Source: Gilvibacter sp. SZ-19
GTDB lineage: Bacteria; Bacteroidota; Bacteroidia; Flavobacteriales; Flavobacteriaceae
Assembly: GCF_002163875.1 (NCBI RefSeq)
Contig: NZ_CP019333.1
Location: forward strand, 1,866,864 to 1,930,863
DNA length: 64,000 nt
Direction: 5' to 3'
The notes below the pieces were generated by a model that was not told the DNA's origin, did not search any database, and worked only from the letters and a program-made list of their open reading frames with translations. A program made the position numbers and the translations under genes. Numbering within the stretch: position 1 is the first letter of the stretch; each line of letters begins with the position of its first letter. Positions 1-7,236 of this stretch are shown one piece after another.

Positions 1-503
1 CCGTGTGGTTTTAGCACCCGATACATTTCTGCAATAGCCTTTTTAAGGTCTTCTTCTTTAAAGATGTTGAATAGGCAATTCTGAGCGGCCACATCTACAC
101 TGTTATCTTCTAGTGGTAAATTCATAGCATCGCCTTTGCGCAATTCTACGAACTCACTTTTGAACCACGGATTCTGCGCTTCTGCTTCGACAAAATTCTT
201 TTTAGAGGCTTCTAGCATTTCGTCTACCACATCGACACCAACTACGCCTCCTTTCTGACGCGAAAAATAACTGAACTGCAAAAGTTCCATTCCGCCTCCA
301 ACACCTACATAAAGGATCTTCGGATTGTTAACCAGATCACGGGCATGAACGGTGCTTCCACAACCGTAGTTCATTTCTTGCATGATCTTGGGGATCTTAA
401 GTCCCGGCAACTCCCAAATGGGATTGGTAGTACAGCATAGCCCAACATCAGGGGTTAAGGCTGCTTCTTTATATACATCGTGGGTGGTGTCTAAATAACT
501 CAT
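1..503 (-). CDS. arsM: ArsM-type arsenite methyltransferase, partial (runs off left edge)
   Basis: SAM-dependent methyltransferase of the kind found beside ArsS in arsenosugar clusters; the family methylates trivalent arsenic in the cytoplasm. Only the first 167 codons are in the window. I see paired cysteines at residues 23-24, another cysteine at 48 (NYGCGS), a glycine-rich SAM loop VGVGGG at about 66-71 and the acidic VGVD after the next strand. The ATG at 503 is 79 bp downstream of the pnp stop, whereas the other genes of the set overlap or nearly touch, and two palindromes fill that gap. The arsenic role is inferred from the linked ArsS and the cysteine pattern; the C-terminal half is not visible. 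Confidence 0.8.
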   Translation of the reverse strand, partial: MSYLDTTHDVYKEAALTPDVGLCCTTNPIWELPGLKIPKIMQEMNYGCGSTVHARDLVNNPKILYVGVGGGMELLQFSYFSRQKGGVVGVDVVDEMLEASKKNFVEAEAQNPWFKSEFVELRKGDAMNLPLEDNSVDVAAQNCLFNIFKEEDLKKAIAEMYRVLKPH

Positions 504-517
504 ATCCGTTTTGATTA

Positions 518-573
518 GAACCGAGCTCGGTTCATTTTATGTCGATTATATTATTATATCCTTACTAAAGGAT
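518..573 (-). promoter_or_regulatory. Two palindromes in the pnp-arsM gap
   Basis: A perfect 16-bp palindrome GAACCGAGCTCGGTTC (518-533) lies 14 bp before the arsM ATG. A second hairpin, ATCCTT-N4-AAGGAT, is at 558-573. Neither is followed by a T-run, so they are not ordinary terminators. They may be an operator or an RNA structure that sets arsM expression apart from the upstream genes. Function is inferred only. Confidence 0.45.
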
Positions 574-582
574 CGTTTTCTT

Positions 583-1395
583 TTAGAGTGTTTCAATTAG
601 GCCTTTAAATAAGGCTATCATGTCTGGTTCGGCTTTCTCTGCCATGGCAATGATATCTGGAATATCTACTGGCTGTAAATTGTCCGGATCGCATTCATCG
701 GTTAGTACAGAAACAGCAATGACCGGCAATCGCAAGTGATTAGCGACGATCACCTCTGGCACAGTACTCATTCCAACAGCGTCGGCACCAATAATCTTTA
801 AATAACGATACTCGGCGCGGGTTTCCAATTGAGGGCCAACCACACTGGCATAAACGCCTTTGTGCAGTTGAATTCCACTTTGCTTGGCTAGCGATTCCAG
901 GGTATTGTTCATGCCCTTGTCATAAGGGGCAGCCATATCTACAAAACGATCGCCCAATTGATCAACTCCGTTAAAGGCCAGGGGAGATCCGCCCTGCAAA
1001 TTGATATGGTCGTCAATAAGCATTAATTCTCCCTTTTTAAAGTTGAGGTTAATGGCTCCTGCGGCATTGGAAACCAATAGTCTTTTGATTCCTAGAGCAT
1101 GCATGATCCGAACGCCATAGGTTACATCTTGCAAGGTGTAGCCCTCATAAACGTGAAAGCGTCCTTGCATAACAATGACCTTTTTGCCGGCTAGTTTTCC
1201 GTAAAGCAGCTTCCCTTTGTGAAAGGCAACAGTAGCTGTAGGGAAATTGGGAATAAGATTGTAAGACACCTCGGCCTCTATAGCTATATGCTCCGGAAGT
1301 CGTTCCAAGCCTGTACCTAAAATGATCCCGATCTCTGGGTTTTCGAAACCTTTGGTCTTTAAAAATTTTGTGGTCTCTTCTATCAAATTGATCAT
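583..1395 (-). CDS. Purine-nucleoside phosphorylase (PNP family I)
   Basis: Cytoplasmic trimeric-type PNP, 270 aa, which cleaves purine nucleosides with phosphate to base and ribose-1-phosphate. Visible motifs: GTGL phosphate loop near residue 27, QGRFHVYEGY near 76-85, SNAAG near 109-113, and the GPQLETRAEYR segment near 187-197. The start is fixed by an ATGA overlap with the stop of the upstream glycosyltransferase, which suggests translational coupling. In this cluster its substrate may be the arsenic-containing adenosine made by ArsS, so it would remove adenine on the way to an arsenosugar. That substrate is inferred from context; plain purine salvage is the alternative. Confidence 0.85.
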   Translation of the reverse strand: MINLIEETTKFLKTKGFENPEIGIILGTGLERLPEHIAIEAEVSYNLIPNFPTATVAFHKGKLLYGKLAGKKVIVMQGRFHVYEGYTLQDVTYGVRIMHALGIKRLLVSNAAGAINLNFKKGELMLIDDHINLQGGSPLAFNGVDQLGDRFVDMAAPYDKGMNNTLESLAKQSGIQLHKGVYASVVGPQLETRAEYRYLKIIGADAVGMSTVPEVIVANHLRLPVIAVSVLTDECDPDNLQPVDIPDIIAMAEKAEPDMIALFKGLIETL

Positions 1396-2006
1396 AGCAA
1401 ATGTTTTGGTATAAAGGGTTTGAATTCTGGCTTGTCTTTTATGTCCTCAAAATAATCAATATCGTTGCGAACAGGCAATTTTCCCAGTTTTTTCTCCCCC
1501 AGATCGCTTAAGGTGTCTCTATAAACGGTGTCTGTGCCCCATTTTTTGTTTTTAAAGAGCTGCGGAAGCATTTTGGTCAGGCCCAAAAAATAGTAGCCTC
1601 CGTCTTGGGCAGGGCCTAAGACCACCTCGTGATCTTGTAGCATTTCCAAGCCTCTTATCAGATCTTCAGATCGCAGATCGAACAGATCACTGCCTATCAC
1701 CGCAACGCGAGAATAACCTTTGCTAAAGAGCAGTTCAAAAGCTGCTTGCATCTTCTGACCCAGATCTCCTGAGACCTGCACTTCTTTTTTAAATATTGTG
1801 TCGTTCCAGCGATCGTCTCTATGGAGCTGCTCCGAATAGAACACATACCGATCAAACGCCAGTTCTTCTGTAATAGCAACCGTGTGGTCTAGCAAGAATT
1901 TATAGACCTCTAAGGCATTGGCATCGCCAATGGTAGCGGCTAAACGGGTCTTACACTTTCCGAGTTCCGGATTACGCGTGAATATGATTAAAGCTGCATC
2001 AGTCAT
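1392..2006 (-). CDS. TIGR04282-like arsenosugar-cluster glycosyltransferase
   Basis: A 204-aa GT-A-like protein of the DUF2064/TIGR04282 type that accompanies ArsM/ArsS genes. Visible: N-terminal LIIFTRNPELGKCKTRLA, matching the nucleotide-sugar-binding start of the family, IGSDLFDL in the middle and the GPAQDGGYYFLGL motif. I chose the ATG at 2006 (MTDAALII) over the upstream one at 2021 because it begins directly at the first strand; it overlaps the rhodanese stop by 8 bp. It would add or trim a sugar group on the arsenic-containing product. The family call is firm; the acceptor is unknown. Confidence 0.8.
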   Translation of the reverse strand: MTDAALIIFTRNPELGKCKTRLAATIGDANALEVYKFLLDHTVAITEELAFDRYVFYSEQLHRDDRWNDTIFKKEVQVSGDLGQKMQAAFELLFSKGYSRVAVIGSDLFDLRSEDLIRGLEMLQDHEVVLGPAQDGGYYFLGLTKMLPQLFKNKKWGTDTVYRDTLSDLGEKKLGKLPVRNDIDYFEDIKDKPEFKPFIPKHLL

Positions 2007-2502
2007 GAACAGGAATTCCACGAGTTAACCATCGGCCCCAATCCGGACCGTAAACATGAACTTTCCCTGTGGGCTGACCGTTTCTGTCGTAAACTATGAA
2101 GTCTGCGTTCTTCCACGATAAGATGCCTCCTTTCAGATTATAGACATTTTGGAATCCTTTTTTAAGCAGTATTTCGCCTATATCTTCGGACCGAACCCCA
2201 ACGGTACAATACACGATGATCTTGTCTGCCTGCTCCAAGGTTTGCCGCGGAAGCTCGTCCGCATCAAAATCGTCATAACCCACAAATACAGCTTGAGGTA
2301 AATGGCTAGTCTCGAATTCTTCTATCTCTCGAGCGTCTAGAAAAATTACCTTTTCGTCTGTGCTCCACGCTGCAGCGGCCTCTTGAGCCGTAATATAAGG
2401 CACAGAGCTTTTGTTGTATTTATCCAAAAGGGCATCCCAGTCTTGTTGCGCAAAAACTACAGGACCAATAGCGAGCAAGAATAAGATCAGTATATTTTTC
2501 AT
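1999..2502 (-). CDS. Exported rhodanese-domain protein
   Basis: A 167-aa protein with an N-terminal signal peptide (hydrophobic LILFLLAIGPVVFA followed by QQ) and one rhodanese domain. The active-site loop is YCTVGVRSE, with the catalytic cysteine present, preceded by the typical IFLDAREIEEFETSHLPQA. The ATG at 2502 shares its A with the ArsS stop (TAATG), so the two are translationally coupled. It lies between ArsS and the glycosyltransferase, as in other flavobacterial arsenosugar sets. It could move sulfane sulfur or thio-arsenic species in the periplasm; that role is inferred. Confidence 0.8.
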   Translation of the reverse strand: MKNILILFLLAIGPVVFAQQDWDALLDKYNKSSVPYITAQEAAAAWSTDEKVIFLDAREIEEFETSHLPQAVFVGYDDFDADELPRQTLEQADKIIVYCTVGVRSEDIGEILLKKGFQNVYNLKGGILSWKNADFIVYDRNGQPTGKVHVYGPDWGRWLTRGIPVHD

Positions 2503-3557
2503 TAGGCAACAGTTCCCTGACAACTACTCCCGGCGCCTGCAGTACATCCGTAGCAATGCTGAGAGATCACAATGTTTCTATTCTGAAGCAGATCTTCGTT
2601 GTACTCAGAGATATGCTTCACTTTCGAATTGACCGGCAGGCCTAACATCTGATTAAAATCACAATCGTAAAGATAACCGTCCCAACTTACCGAAAGCGTG
2701 TTGGTGCACATCACATTGGCCACCGCTGCAGGATTAAAGGCATCGACCAATTGGTACATATAATCTTCGTAATTCTCAGAGGCGATCAGATAGTCCAAAA
2801 AGCGAGAGATAGGCAGATTAGTTATGGCAAAGAGGTTGTGAAATTGTATGCCAAAGTCTTCTAGCAAGGCCTTTTTAAAATCCTTTTCCATACTTGCCTG
2901 ATCTCCCGGCAAAAAAGCACCAGAAGGGTTATAGACCAAGTCCAGGCGCAAAGAACTATCGGGCATTCCGTAGCCTCTGTCATTGAGTTCTTGCAGGGCT
3001 TTTATGGATTTGTCAAAAACTCCATCTCCACGCTGCTTATCGGTTTTTCCACGGGTCCAGTGAGGCATGGAAGAAACTACGTGTATGTTGTGTTTTTTAA
3101 AGAAATCCGGTAGGTCGTAATACTTTTTATTGGCGCGGATAATGGTCAAGTTAGAACGCACTATAAAATCCTTGATCCCTGCTTTAGCAGCTTCTTCTAC
3201 AAACCATCTGAAGTCTGGATTCATCTCCGGAGCTCCGCCGGTCAGATCTAAGGTGTGAGCTCCGGTATTTCGAATCACCTCTAAACACTGTTGCATGGTC
3301 TCACGCGTCATGATCTCCTTTCGGTCTGGTCCGGCATCTACGTGACAGTGCTCGCAGACCTGATTGCACATATAACCTACATTGATCTGAAGAATCTCCA
3401 ATTTATTGGGGCGCAATGGGAATTGCCCCACTGTCTTTATTTTTTCGGCAAAGGTGGGCAGTTCTCCATCGGCAAAGATTCCGTTGGACAAAAGTTCCAA
3501 TTGCCTTTGGGCATTGGCCAATTCACTTTCGCGTTTCTTTAAGGATTTTGTTGCCAT
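2502..3557 (-). CDS. arsS: Arsenosugar biosynthesis radical SAM protein ArsS
   Basis: Radical SAM enzyme, 351 aa. The cluster motif CNQVCEHC (CxxxCxxC) is near residues 68-75 and is followed by HVDAGPDR. The C-terminal part is cysteine-rich (CTNTLS, DCDFNQ, HCYGCTAGAGSSCQG), as expected for a second iron-sulfur domain. Known family role: transfer of the 5'-deoxyadenosyl group of SAM to dimethylarsenite, the first step from methylated arsenic to arsenosugars. Overlap of its stop with the downstream rhodanese and the linked ArsM support the call. It is the second gene of the transcript, starting 10 bp after the AhpD-like gene. Confidence 0.9.
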   Translation of the reverse strand: MATKSLKKRESELANAQRQLELLSNGIFADGELPTFAEKIKTVGQFPLRPNKLEILQINVGYMCNQVCEHCHVDAGPDRKEIMTRETMQQCLEVIRNTGAHTLDLTGGAPEMNPDFRWFVEEAAKAGIKDFIVRSNLTIIRANKKYYDLPDFFKKHNIHVVSSMPHWTRGKTDKQRGDGVFDKSIKALQELNDRGYGMPDSSLRLDLVYNPSGAFLPGDQASMEKDFKKALLEDFGIQFHNLFAITNLPISRFLDYLIASENYEDYMYQLVDAFNPAAVANVMCTNTLSVSWDGYLYDCDFNQMLGLPVNSKVKHISEYNEDLLQNRNIVISQHCYGCTAGAGSSCQGTVA

Positions 3558-3567
3558 AAAGGGTAAG

Positions 3568-3903
3568 CTACATGCTTAGTTTATTGTATTTGTTCATCAT
3601 TTGAACACCGTGGACCAAAGTGGCTCCGCTCTCAATGGCAGCTCCAGCATGCACAGCTTCCATCATTTCTTCTTTGGTAATGCCTCTTTGCAATCCGTCT
3701 TTGGTGTATGCGTCTATGCAATACGGACATTTGACCACATGACTAACTGCTAAGGCAATTAGTGATTTTTCACGTGCCGTAAGGGCTCCCTCTTCAAATA
3801 CCTTTCCGTAGTAATCGAAGAATTTAGTGCCCAGTTCTTCACTCCATTCGGTGATCTTTCCAAATTTGCGCAGATCGGCCGGATCGTAATATGAATTTGC
3901 CAT
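3568..3903 (-). CDS. Arsenosugar-cluster AhpD-like (carboxymuconolactone decarboxylase fold) protein
   Basis: A 111-aa single-domain protein of the AhpD/CMD fold with the redox motif CPYCIDAYT (CxxC) at about residues 58-61 and the family helix following it. Proteins of this size beside ArsS are known as arsenosugar biosynthesis-associated peroxidase-like proteins. It is the first gene of the arsenosugar transcript; a -7 box lies 62 bp upstream. Likely a cytoplasmic thiol peroxidase or thiol-redox helper; the substrate is unknown. Confidence 0.85.
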   Translation of the reverse strand: MANSYYDPADLRKFGKITEWSEELGTKFFDYYGKVFEEGALTAREKSLIALAVSHVVKCPYCIDAYTKDGLQRGITKEEMMEAVHAGAAIESGATLVHGVQMMNKYNKLSM

Positions 3904-3964
3904 AATGTCTATTTATAAGATATACGAGATTTAGCTCGCTCTGGTTCTGTAATTTGTAAAGATA

Positions 3965-3972
3965 CAAAGGTA
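3965..3972 (-). promoter_or_regulatory. -7 box for the arsenosugar operon
   Basis: On the minus strand this reads TACCTTTG, an exact match to the Bacteroidota -7 element TAnnTTTG, 62 bp before the AhpD-like start. No clear -33 TTG element was found at the usual distance. Confidence 0.5.
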
Positions 3973-4039
3973 GTCTCGCTATTTGGCACTCCCTTACGCC
4001 TGTGGGCTGTCTTTTTTTGTTTTTTTCTGCGGATGCGAA

Positions 4040-4789
4040 TCAGTCAAAAGTATAAGTGAGTCCACTGCTGAGTCTGTATTGTGAGTTGGGTATGCCCAAA
4101 GCCGGAAACGCATCGTAAATAAAAACATAGGTGGTGTTGAATCTAATATTCTCATATATGGTAAATACCAAACTGGTCTCGCTAGACACCCGATGATCTC
4201 GCCACTTGTCTACCTGCGGTTGATAGTAAGTCGTGCTCACTATACTAATATTGTCTGTCGGATACAGACTAAAGGACAAATAAGAACTCAGTCTAAAATC
4301 TTTTTGCGTCGGGGTCACTCCGTCTGCAACCTCTTCGTATTCGAACATCAGCAAACTCCCCAAGTAGAACTTGTACTTTTCAGAGGTGGTGAGTTTATAG
4401 CGCATCCCGCTTCCGGCCAAACCTCTAAAATCAATTTTGGCAACTCGGTTGTATTGTCCTTGTACAAAGGCTTCCCATGCCCAGCGGTCTGCAAATCTGT
4501 TGTTGTAGCGAAAATGCTGAATGCCGCTGTTAAAGAAATCTTCGTTGTCCACCTTTTGAAAAACGATCTGGTTCTTAACCAAGAATAAATGCTTGTTCTT
4601 CTTGTATTGCAAGTGAATATCAGATCCTAGGCTTATCTGTTCCGTAACGTTTCGCGCTAAAGAAAAATTCACGGTAGCAGATCCGGACCAACCAGAAGTA
4701 TCGGTCACCTTTCGCAGGGATTCCGCATTTAGAATTTGAGCTTGTGCGCTGAAACAGCACAACAAGATCAAGAATGGCAGCTTTTTCAT
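4040..4789 (-). CDS. DUF481-type outer-membrane beta-barrel protein
   Basis: A 249-aa exported protein with a signal peptide (LPFLILLCCFSAQAQ) and many amphipathic strands of the form found in DUF481 (YdiY-like) barrels; it ends in aromatic-rich LSSGLTYTFD, typical of an outer-membrane strand. Its function is not known. It lies between the arsenosugar and sulfur gene sets on the same strand but is separated from the YeeE gene by 41 bp, so it may or may not be co-transcribed with the sulfur genes. Confidence 0.7.
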   Translation of the reverse strand: MKKLPFLILLCCFSAQAQILNAESLRKVTDTSGWSGSATVNFSLARNVTEQISLGSDIHLQYKKNKHLFLVKNQIVFQKVDNEDFFNSGIQHFRYNNRFADRWAWEAFVQGQYNRVAKIDFRGLAGSGMRYKLTTSEKYKFYLGSLLMFEYEEVADGVTPTQKDFRLSSYLSFSLYPTDNISIVSTTYYQPQVDKWRDHRVSSETSLVFTIYENIRFNTTYVFIYDAFPALGIPNSQYRLSSGLTYTFD

Positions 4790-4830
4790 TTTGATGTTTG
4801 GTTTACTGCCAAAGTACTAAATTCCTCTCT

Positions 4831-5244
4831 TTAGTGCGGTAGTTTATCTCTGAGGAGTCCGTAAACGAAGGTTCCGGCTATACCGCTCAAGATAACTATG
4901 ATCAGGCTTAAATACCCACTGCCTAACAAGGTGAACATAGGGCCTGGGCATGCGCCTGCAAGCGCCCATCCTAAGCCAAAGAAAATACCACCTAAGATAT
5001 AGCTGTATTTGCGTTTCTCTTTGTCGGCAAAGGTGATGGGGTTACCGTTGTAGCCTTTTAGTTTTTTTCTTTTAATGATCTGAACCACAATTACACCCAG
5101 GCCAACTGCTGTGCCAATTATCCCGTACATGTGAAAGGACTCAAAATGGAACATTTCAAATATTCGGAACCATGAAGCTGCTTCCGATTTGAATAAGGTG
5201 ATCCCCAATAAGATCCCTACTACTAAGAAATAAAGACTGCGCAT
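4831..5244 (-). CDS. YeeE/YedE family transporter, C-terminal-type half (DUF6691-like)
   Basis: A 137-aa membrane protein with about four hydrophobic segments and the signature GWALAGACPGPMF, in which the conserved cysteine of the YeeE/YedE family sits. The gene follows its partner with only 1 bp between them. In full-length relatives the two halves form one protein that imports sulfur compounds such as thiosulfate. Here the transporter is split into two subunits, as is common for the pair found beside persulfide dioxygenases. Confidence 0.85.
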   Translation of the reverse strand: MRSLYFLVVGILLGITLFKSEAASWFRIFEMFHFESFHMYGIIGTAVGLGVIVVQIIKRKKLKGYNGNPITFADKEKRKYSYILGGIFFGLGWALAGACPGPMFTLLGSGYLSLIIVILSGIAGTFVYGLLRDKLPH

Positions 5245-5245
5245 A

Positions 5246-5809
5246 TTAGAAAAGTATTGGGAAAATTAAGTGAATCATAGTGAGGCCTCCAATAAAGAAA
5301 CCGATCACTGCTAAAAGTGAGGGGAGTTGTAAATTGCTCAGCCCAGAAATTGCGTGTCCGGAGGTACATCCACCGGCATAGCGGGCTCCAAAGCCTACCA
5401 AGAAACCGCCCAAGATCAAGAAAAGTAGGGCTTTAGGTTCCGTCAAGGCGTCCATTCCAAATAAAAATTCGGGCAGGTAAGCTTCTTGTGCATCAGTGAT
5501 GCCATACTGGTTGAGCAGCGCTGCGGTATCGTCAGAAACTGCCACGGCAGTATCCTTACTAAGCAGATTGGCGCCTATGAATCCGCCAATTATGGTACCT
5601 ACCATTACCCAGAGGTTCCAGCGCTGTTCTTTCCAGTTAAAATTGAAAAATGAGGCTCTCTTGTTGGCGCCACACATGGTGCAGAGGGTTCTAAAATTCC
5701 CAGAAACGCCAAAACTCTTGTTTCCCCATAAAAGAAGGGCCATGACCCCGGTGATCAAAATACCCGAAATGTACCAAGGCCATGGTTCCAAAAATGCATT
5801 CATATCCAT
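5246..5809 (-). CDS. YeeE/YedE family transporter, first half
   Basis: A 187-aa inner-membrane protein with about five hydrophobic segments. The signature GGCTSGHAISGLSNLQLPS near residues 145-163 carries the conserved cysteine. A second cysteine pair (TLCTMCGAN) is at about 42-48. It pairs with the 137-aa protein downstream. It has its own promoter and a palindromic site inside the end of the upstream SQR gene, so it can be transcribed apart from sqr. Likely role: moving sulfane-sulfur or thiosulfate across the inner membrane. Confidence 0.85.
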   Translation of the reverse strand: MDMNAFLEPWPWYISGILITGVMALLLWGNKSFGVSGNFRTLCTMCGANKRASFFNFNWKEQRWNLWVMVGTIIGGFIGANLLSKDTAVAVSDDTAALLNQYGITDAQEAYLPEFLFGMDALTEPKALLFLILGGFLVGFGARYAGGCTSGHAISGLSNLQLPSLLAVIGFFIGGLTMIHLIFPILF

Positions 5810-5820
5810 ACAGATTTTTA

Positions 5821-5864
5821 CAAAATTAATTCCTGTGTCGGAAGCCGAAAGTAACTTAGGTTAC
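5821..5864 (-). promoter_or_regulatory. Promoter and Crp/Fnr-type site for the YeeE pair
   Basis: Minus-strand -7 box TAATTTTG (5821-5828, exact TAnnTTTG), with the perfect-armed palindrome GTAAC-TTAG-GTTAC at 5851-5864, overlapping the sqr stop codon. Palindrome centre to box edge is 36.5 bp, the same as at 8683-8726 and 9777-9820. That puts the site near -41, as for activators that contact polymerase directly. Confidence 0.7.
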
Positions 5865-7120
5865 ACTTCTGCTCCTCGCATCATTTTGTTCCAGTAAAGA
5901 TAAGGTAAGCCATACTTTTTGAGCATCCACAAACGCCAGTGCTCTTTAGCGCTGTCAAAGACCAACATTTGCTTGAGTTTTGGGTCTGGGATAAAGTTTC
6001 CGTCATAGTCGAACTCGGCTAAAACCATTTTGCCGTAACCTGTCACTAAAGGGCATGAGGAGTAGCCGTTGTAGCTTTTTTGACTCTCTTGCTGCTTGTT
6101 TAACAAGCGTAAAACACGGTCTACCACGACTGGAACCTGCTTTCTAATTGCCGCTCCTGTTTTTGCGGTTGGTAGACCAGCTGCATCTCCCAAGCCAAAG
6201 ATATTGTCAAAGCGCTTGTGCTGTAGGGTGAACTGATCTACCTCTAGCCACCCGGCATCGTTTGCAAGAACTGAATCTTTGATGAATTTAGGCGCGGTCT
6301 GAGGTGGAGCCAAATGCAAAAAGTCAAACGGCATGCTAACCAGCTGCTCGTCCAGCTGTTTTTCGCTCAGAATATTGTTAGGGTCTACTTGTGGTTTTTC
6401 ACCTTGACCAACGCGTTTAAAGATGATCTCTTTTTTAGCCACATCTATTTTGTGCGGCGCATAAAAGGGTTTAAAGTGAATTCCGTATTTGTCGATCACC
6501 TTCTCTAAGGTCTCTCGAATAGGTTTCACCCCAAAGATCACTGAGCCCGGCGTAGCGAAAACCACATTGGTCTTATCCAACAGTCCTTGCTTTCTCAGAT
6601 AGTCAGAAGACATATAGGCTGTTTTCTGTGGTGCTCCACCACATTTTATAGGGGTAGCCGGTTGGGTGAAAACTGCGTTTCCTCCCTTGAATTTTTTAAG
6701 CTGTTCCCAAACGTATTTGGGATCGGTATAGTTACTACATGCAAGACCGGCATCAAAGGCTTCTTGTAATCCTTCAATAAGGCTATTGTCCATTACAAGA
6801 CCTGGAGCTACAATGAGATAGTCGTAACTAATGTCTCCGGATTCTTTAGTGCTCACTGTGTTTTTCTCCGGAGAGAAAGTAGTCGCATAGTCGCGTATCC
6901 AACTGCTCCCTTTAGGGATTACAGATGACATTGGTCTTTTGGTCTTCTCATAATCGTAGGTCCCTGCTCCAACCAAGGTCCAAGCCGGTTGGTAGTAGTG
7001 AAACTCTGCAGGTTCAATAATGGCAATGTCGAGGTTCTTATCCTTGCGCAGAAGTTGCGCTGCTGTCATGATCCCGGCAGTTCCTCCGCCAATGATCACA
7101 ATTTGATGGTGTGTACTCAT
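5861..7120 (-). CDS. sqr: Sulfide:quinone oxidoreductase, eukaryotic-like type
   Basis: Flavoprotein of 419 aa that oxidises sulfide to sulfane sulfur and passes electrons to quinone at the inner membrane. FAD-binding GGGTAG is at residues 11-16 and the second FAD motif GLGDAAG at 309-315. Cysteines at 128 (ACSNYT), 160 (PIKCGGAPQK) and 356 (SCPLVTGYGK) match the redox and structural positions of the mitochondrial SQOR group; the tail (LAEFDY, YLYWNKMMRGAEV) also resembles that group. Upstream is the persulfide dioxygenase gene, separated by a very stable hairpin; downstream is the YeeE pair. Its sulfane product is the likely substrate of the fusion enzyme upstream. Confidence 0.9.
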   Translation of the reverse strand: MSTHHQIVIIGGGTAGIMTAAQLLRKDKNLDIAIIEPAEFHYYQPAWTLVGAGTYDYEKTKRPMSSVIPKGSSWIRDYATTFSPEKNTVSTKESGDISYDYLIVAPGLVMDNSLIEGLQEAFDAGLACSNYTDPKYVWEQLKKFKGGNAVFTQPATPIKCGGAPQKTAYMSSDYLRKQGLLDKTNVVFATPGSVIFGVKPIRETLEKVIDKYGIHFKPFYAPHKIDVAKKEIIFKRVGQGEKPQVDPNNILSEKQLDEQLVSMPFDFLHLAPPQTAPKFIKDSVLANDAGWLEVDQFTLQHKRFDNIFGLGDAAGLPTAKTGAAIRKQVPVVVDRVLRLLNKQQESQKSYNGYSSCPLVTGYGKMVLAEFDYDGNFIPDPKLKQMLVFDSAKEHWRLWMLKKYGLPYLYWNKMMRGAEV

Positions 7121-7185
7121 TGCGTAATGTTTAGTTAGTTGTTCTAGGGTCTACGGCGAGCTGTTGGCTGTCCGTTCGAGTTCAT

Positions 7186-7236
7186 TTTTTTAGTTAGCCC
7201 GGAGCCGAAGCTCCGGGCTTGCAACAACTAAAAAAA
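7186..7236. other. Very stable intercistronic hairpin without a 3' U-run
   Basis: Inner stem AGCCCGGAGC / GCTCCGGGCT (7196-7205 and 7210-7219); on the minus transcript it closes a C(UUCG)G tetraloop. An outer stem pairs TTTTTTAGTT (7186-7195) with AACTAAAAAA (7227-7236). In both directions the T-run comes before the stem and the A-run after it, so it is not a standard intrinsic terminator. It directly abuts the stop codon of the persulfide dioxygenase gene, 66 bp before sqr. Confidence 0.7.

Noticed and set aside
7186-7236. Reading the strong hairpin as an intrinsic terminator
   Set aside because: The T-run is on the 5' side on both strands, so the 3' U-run needed for termination is missing.
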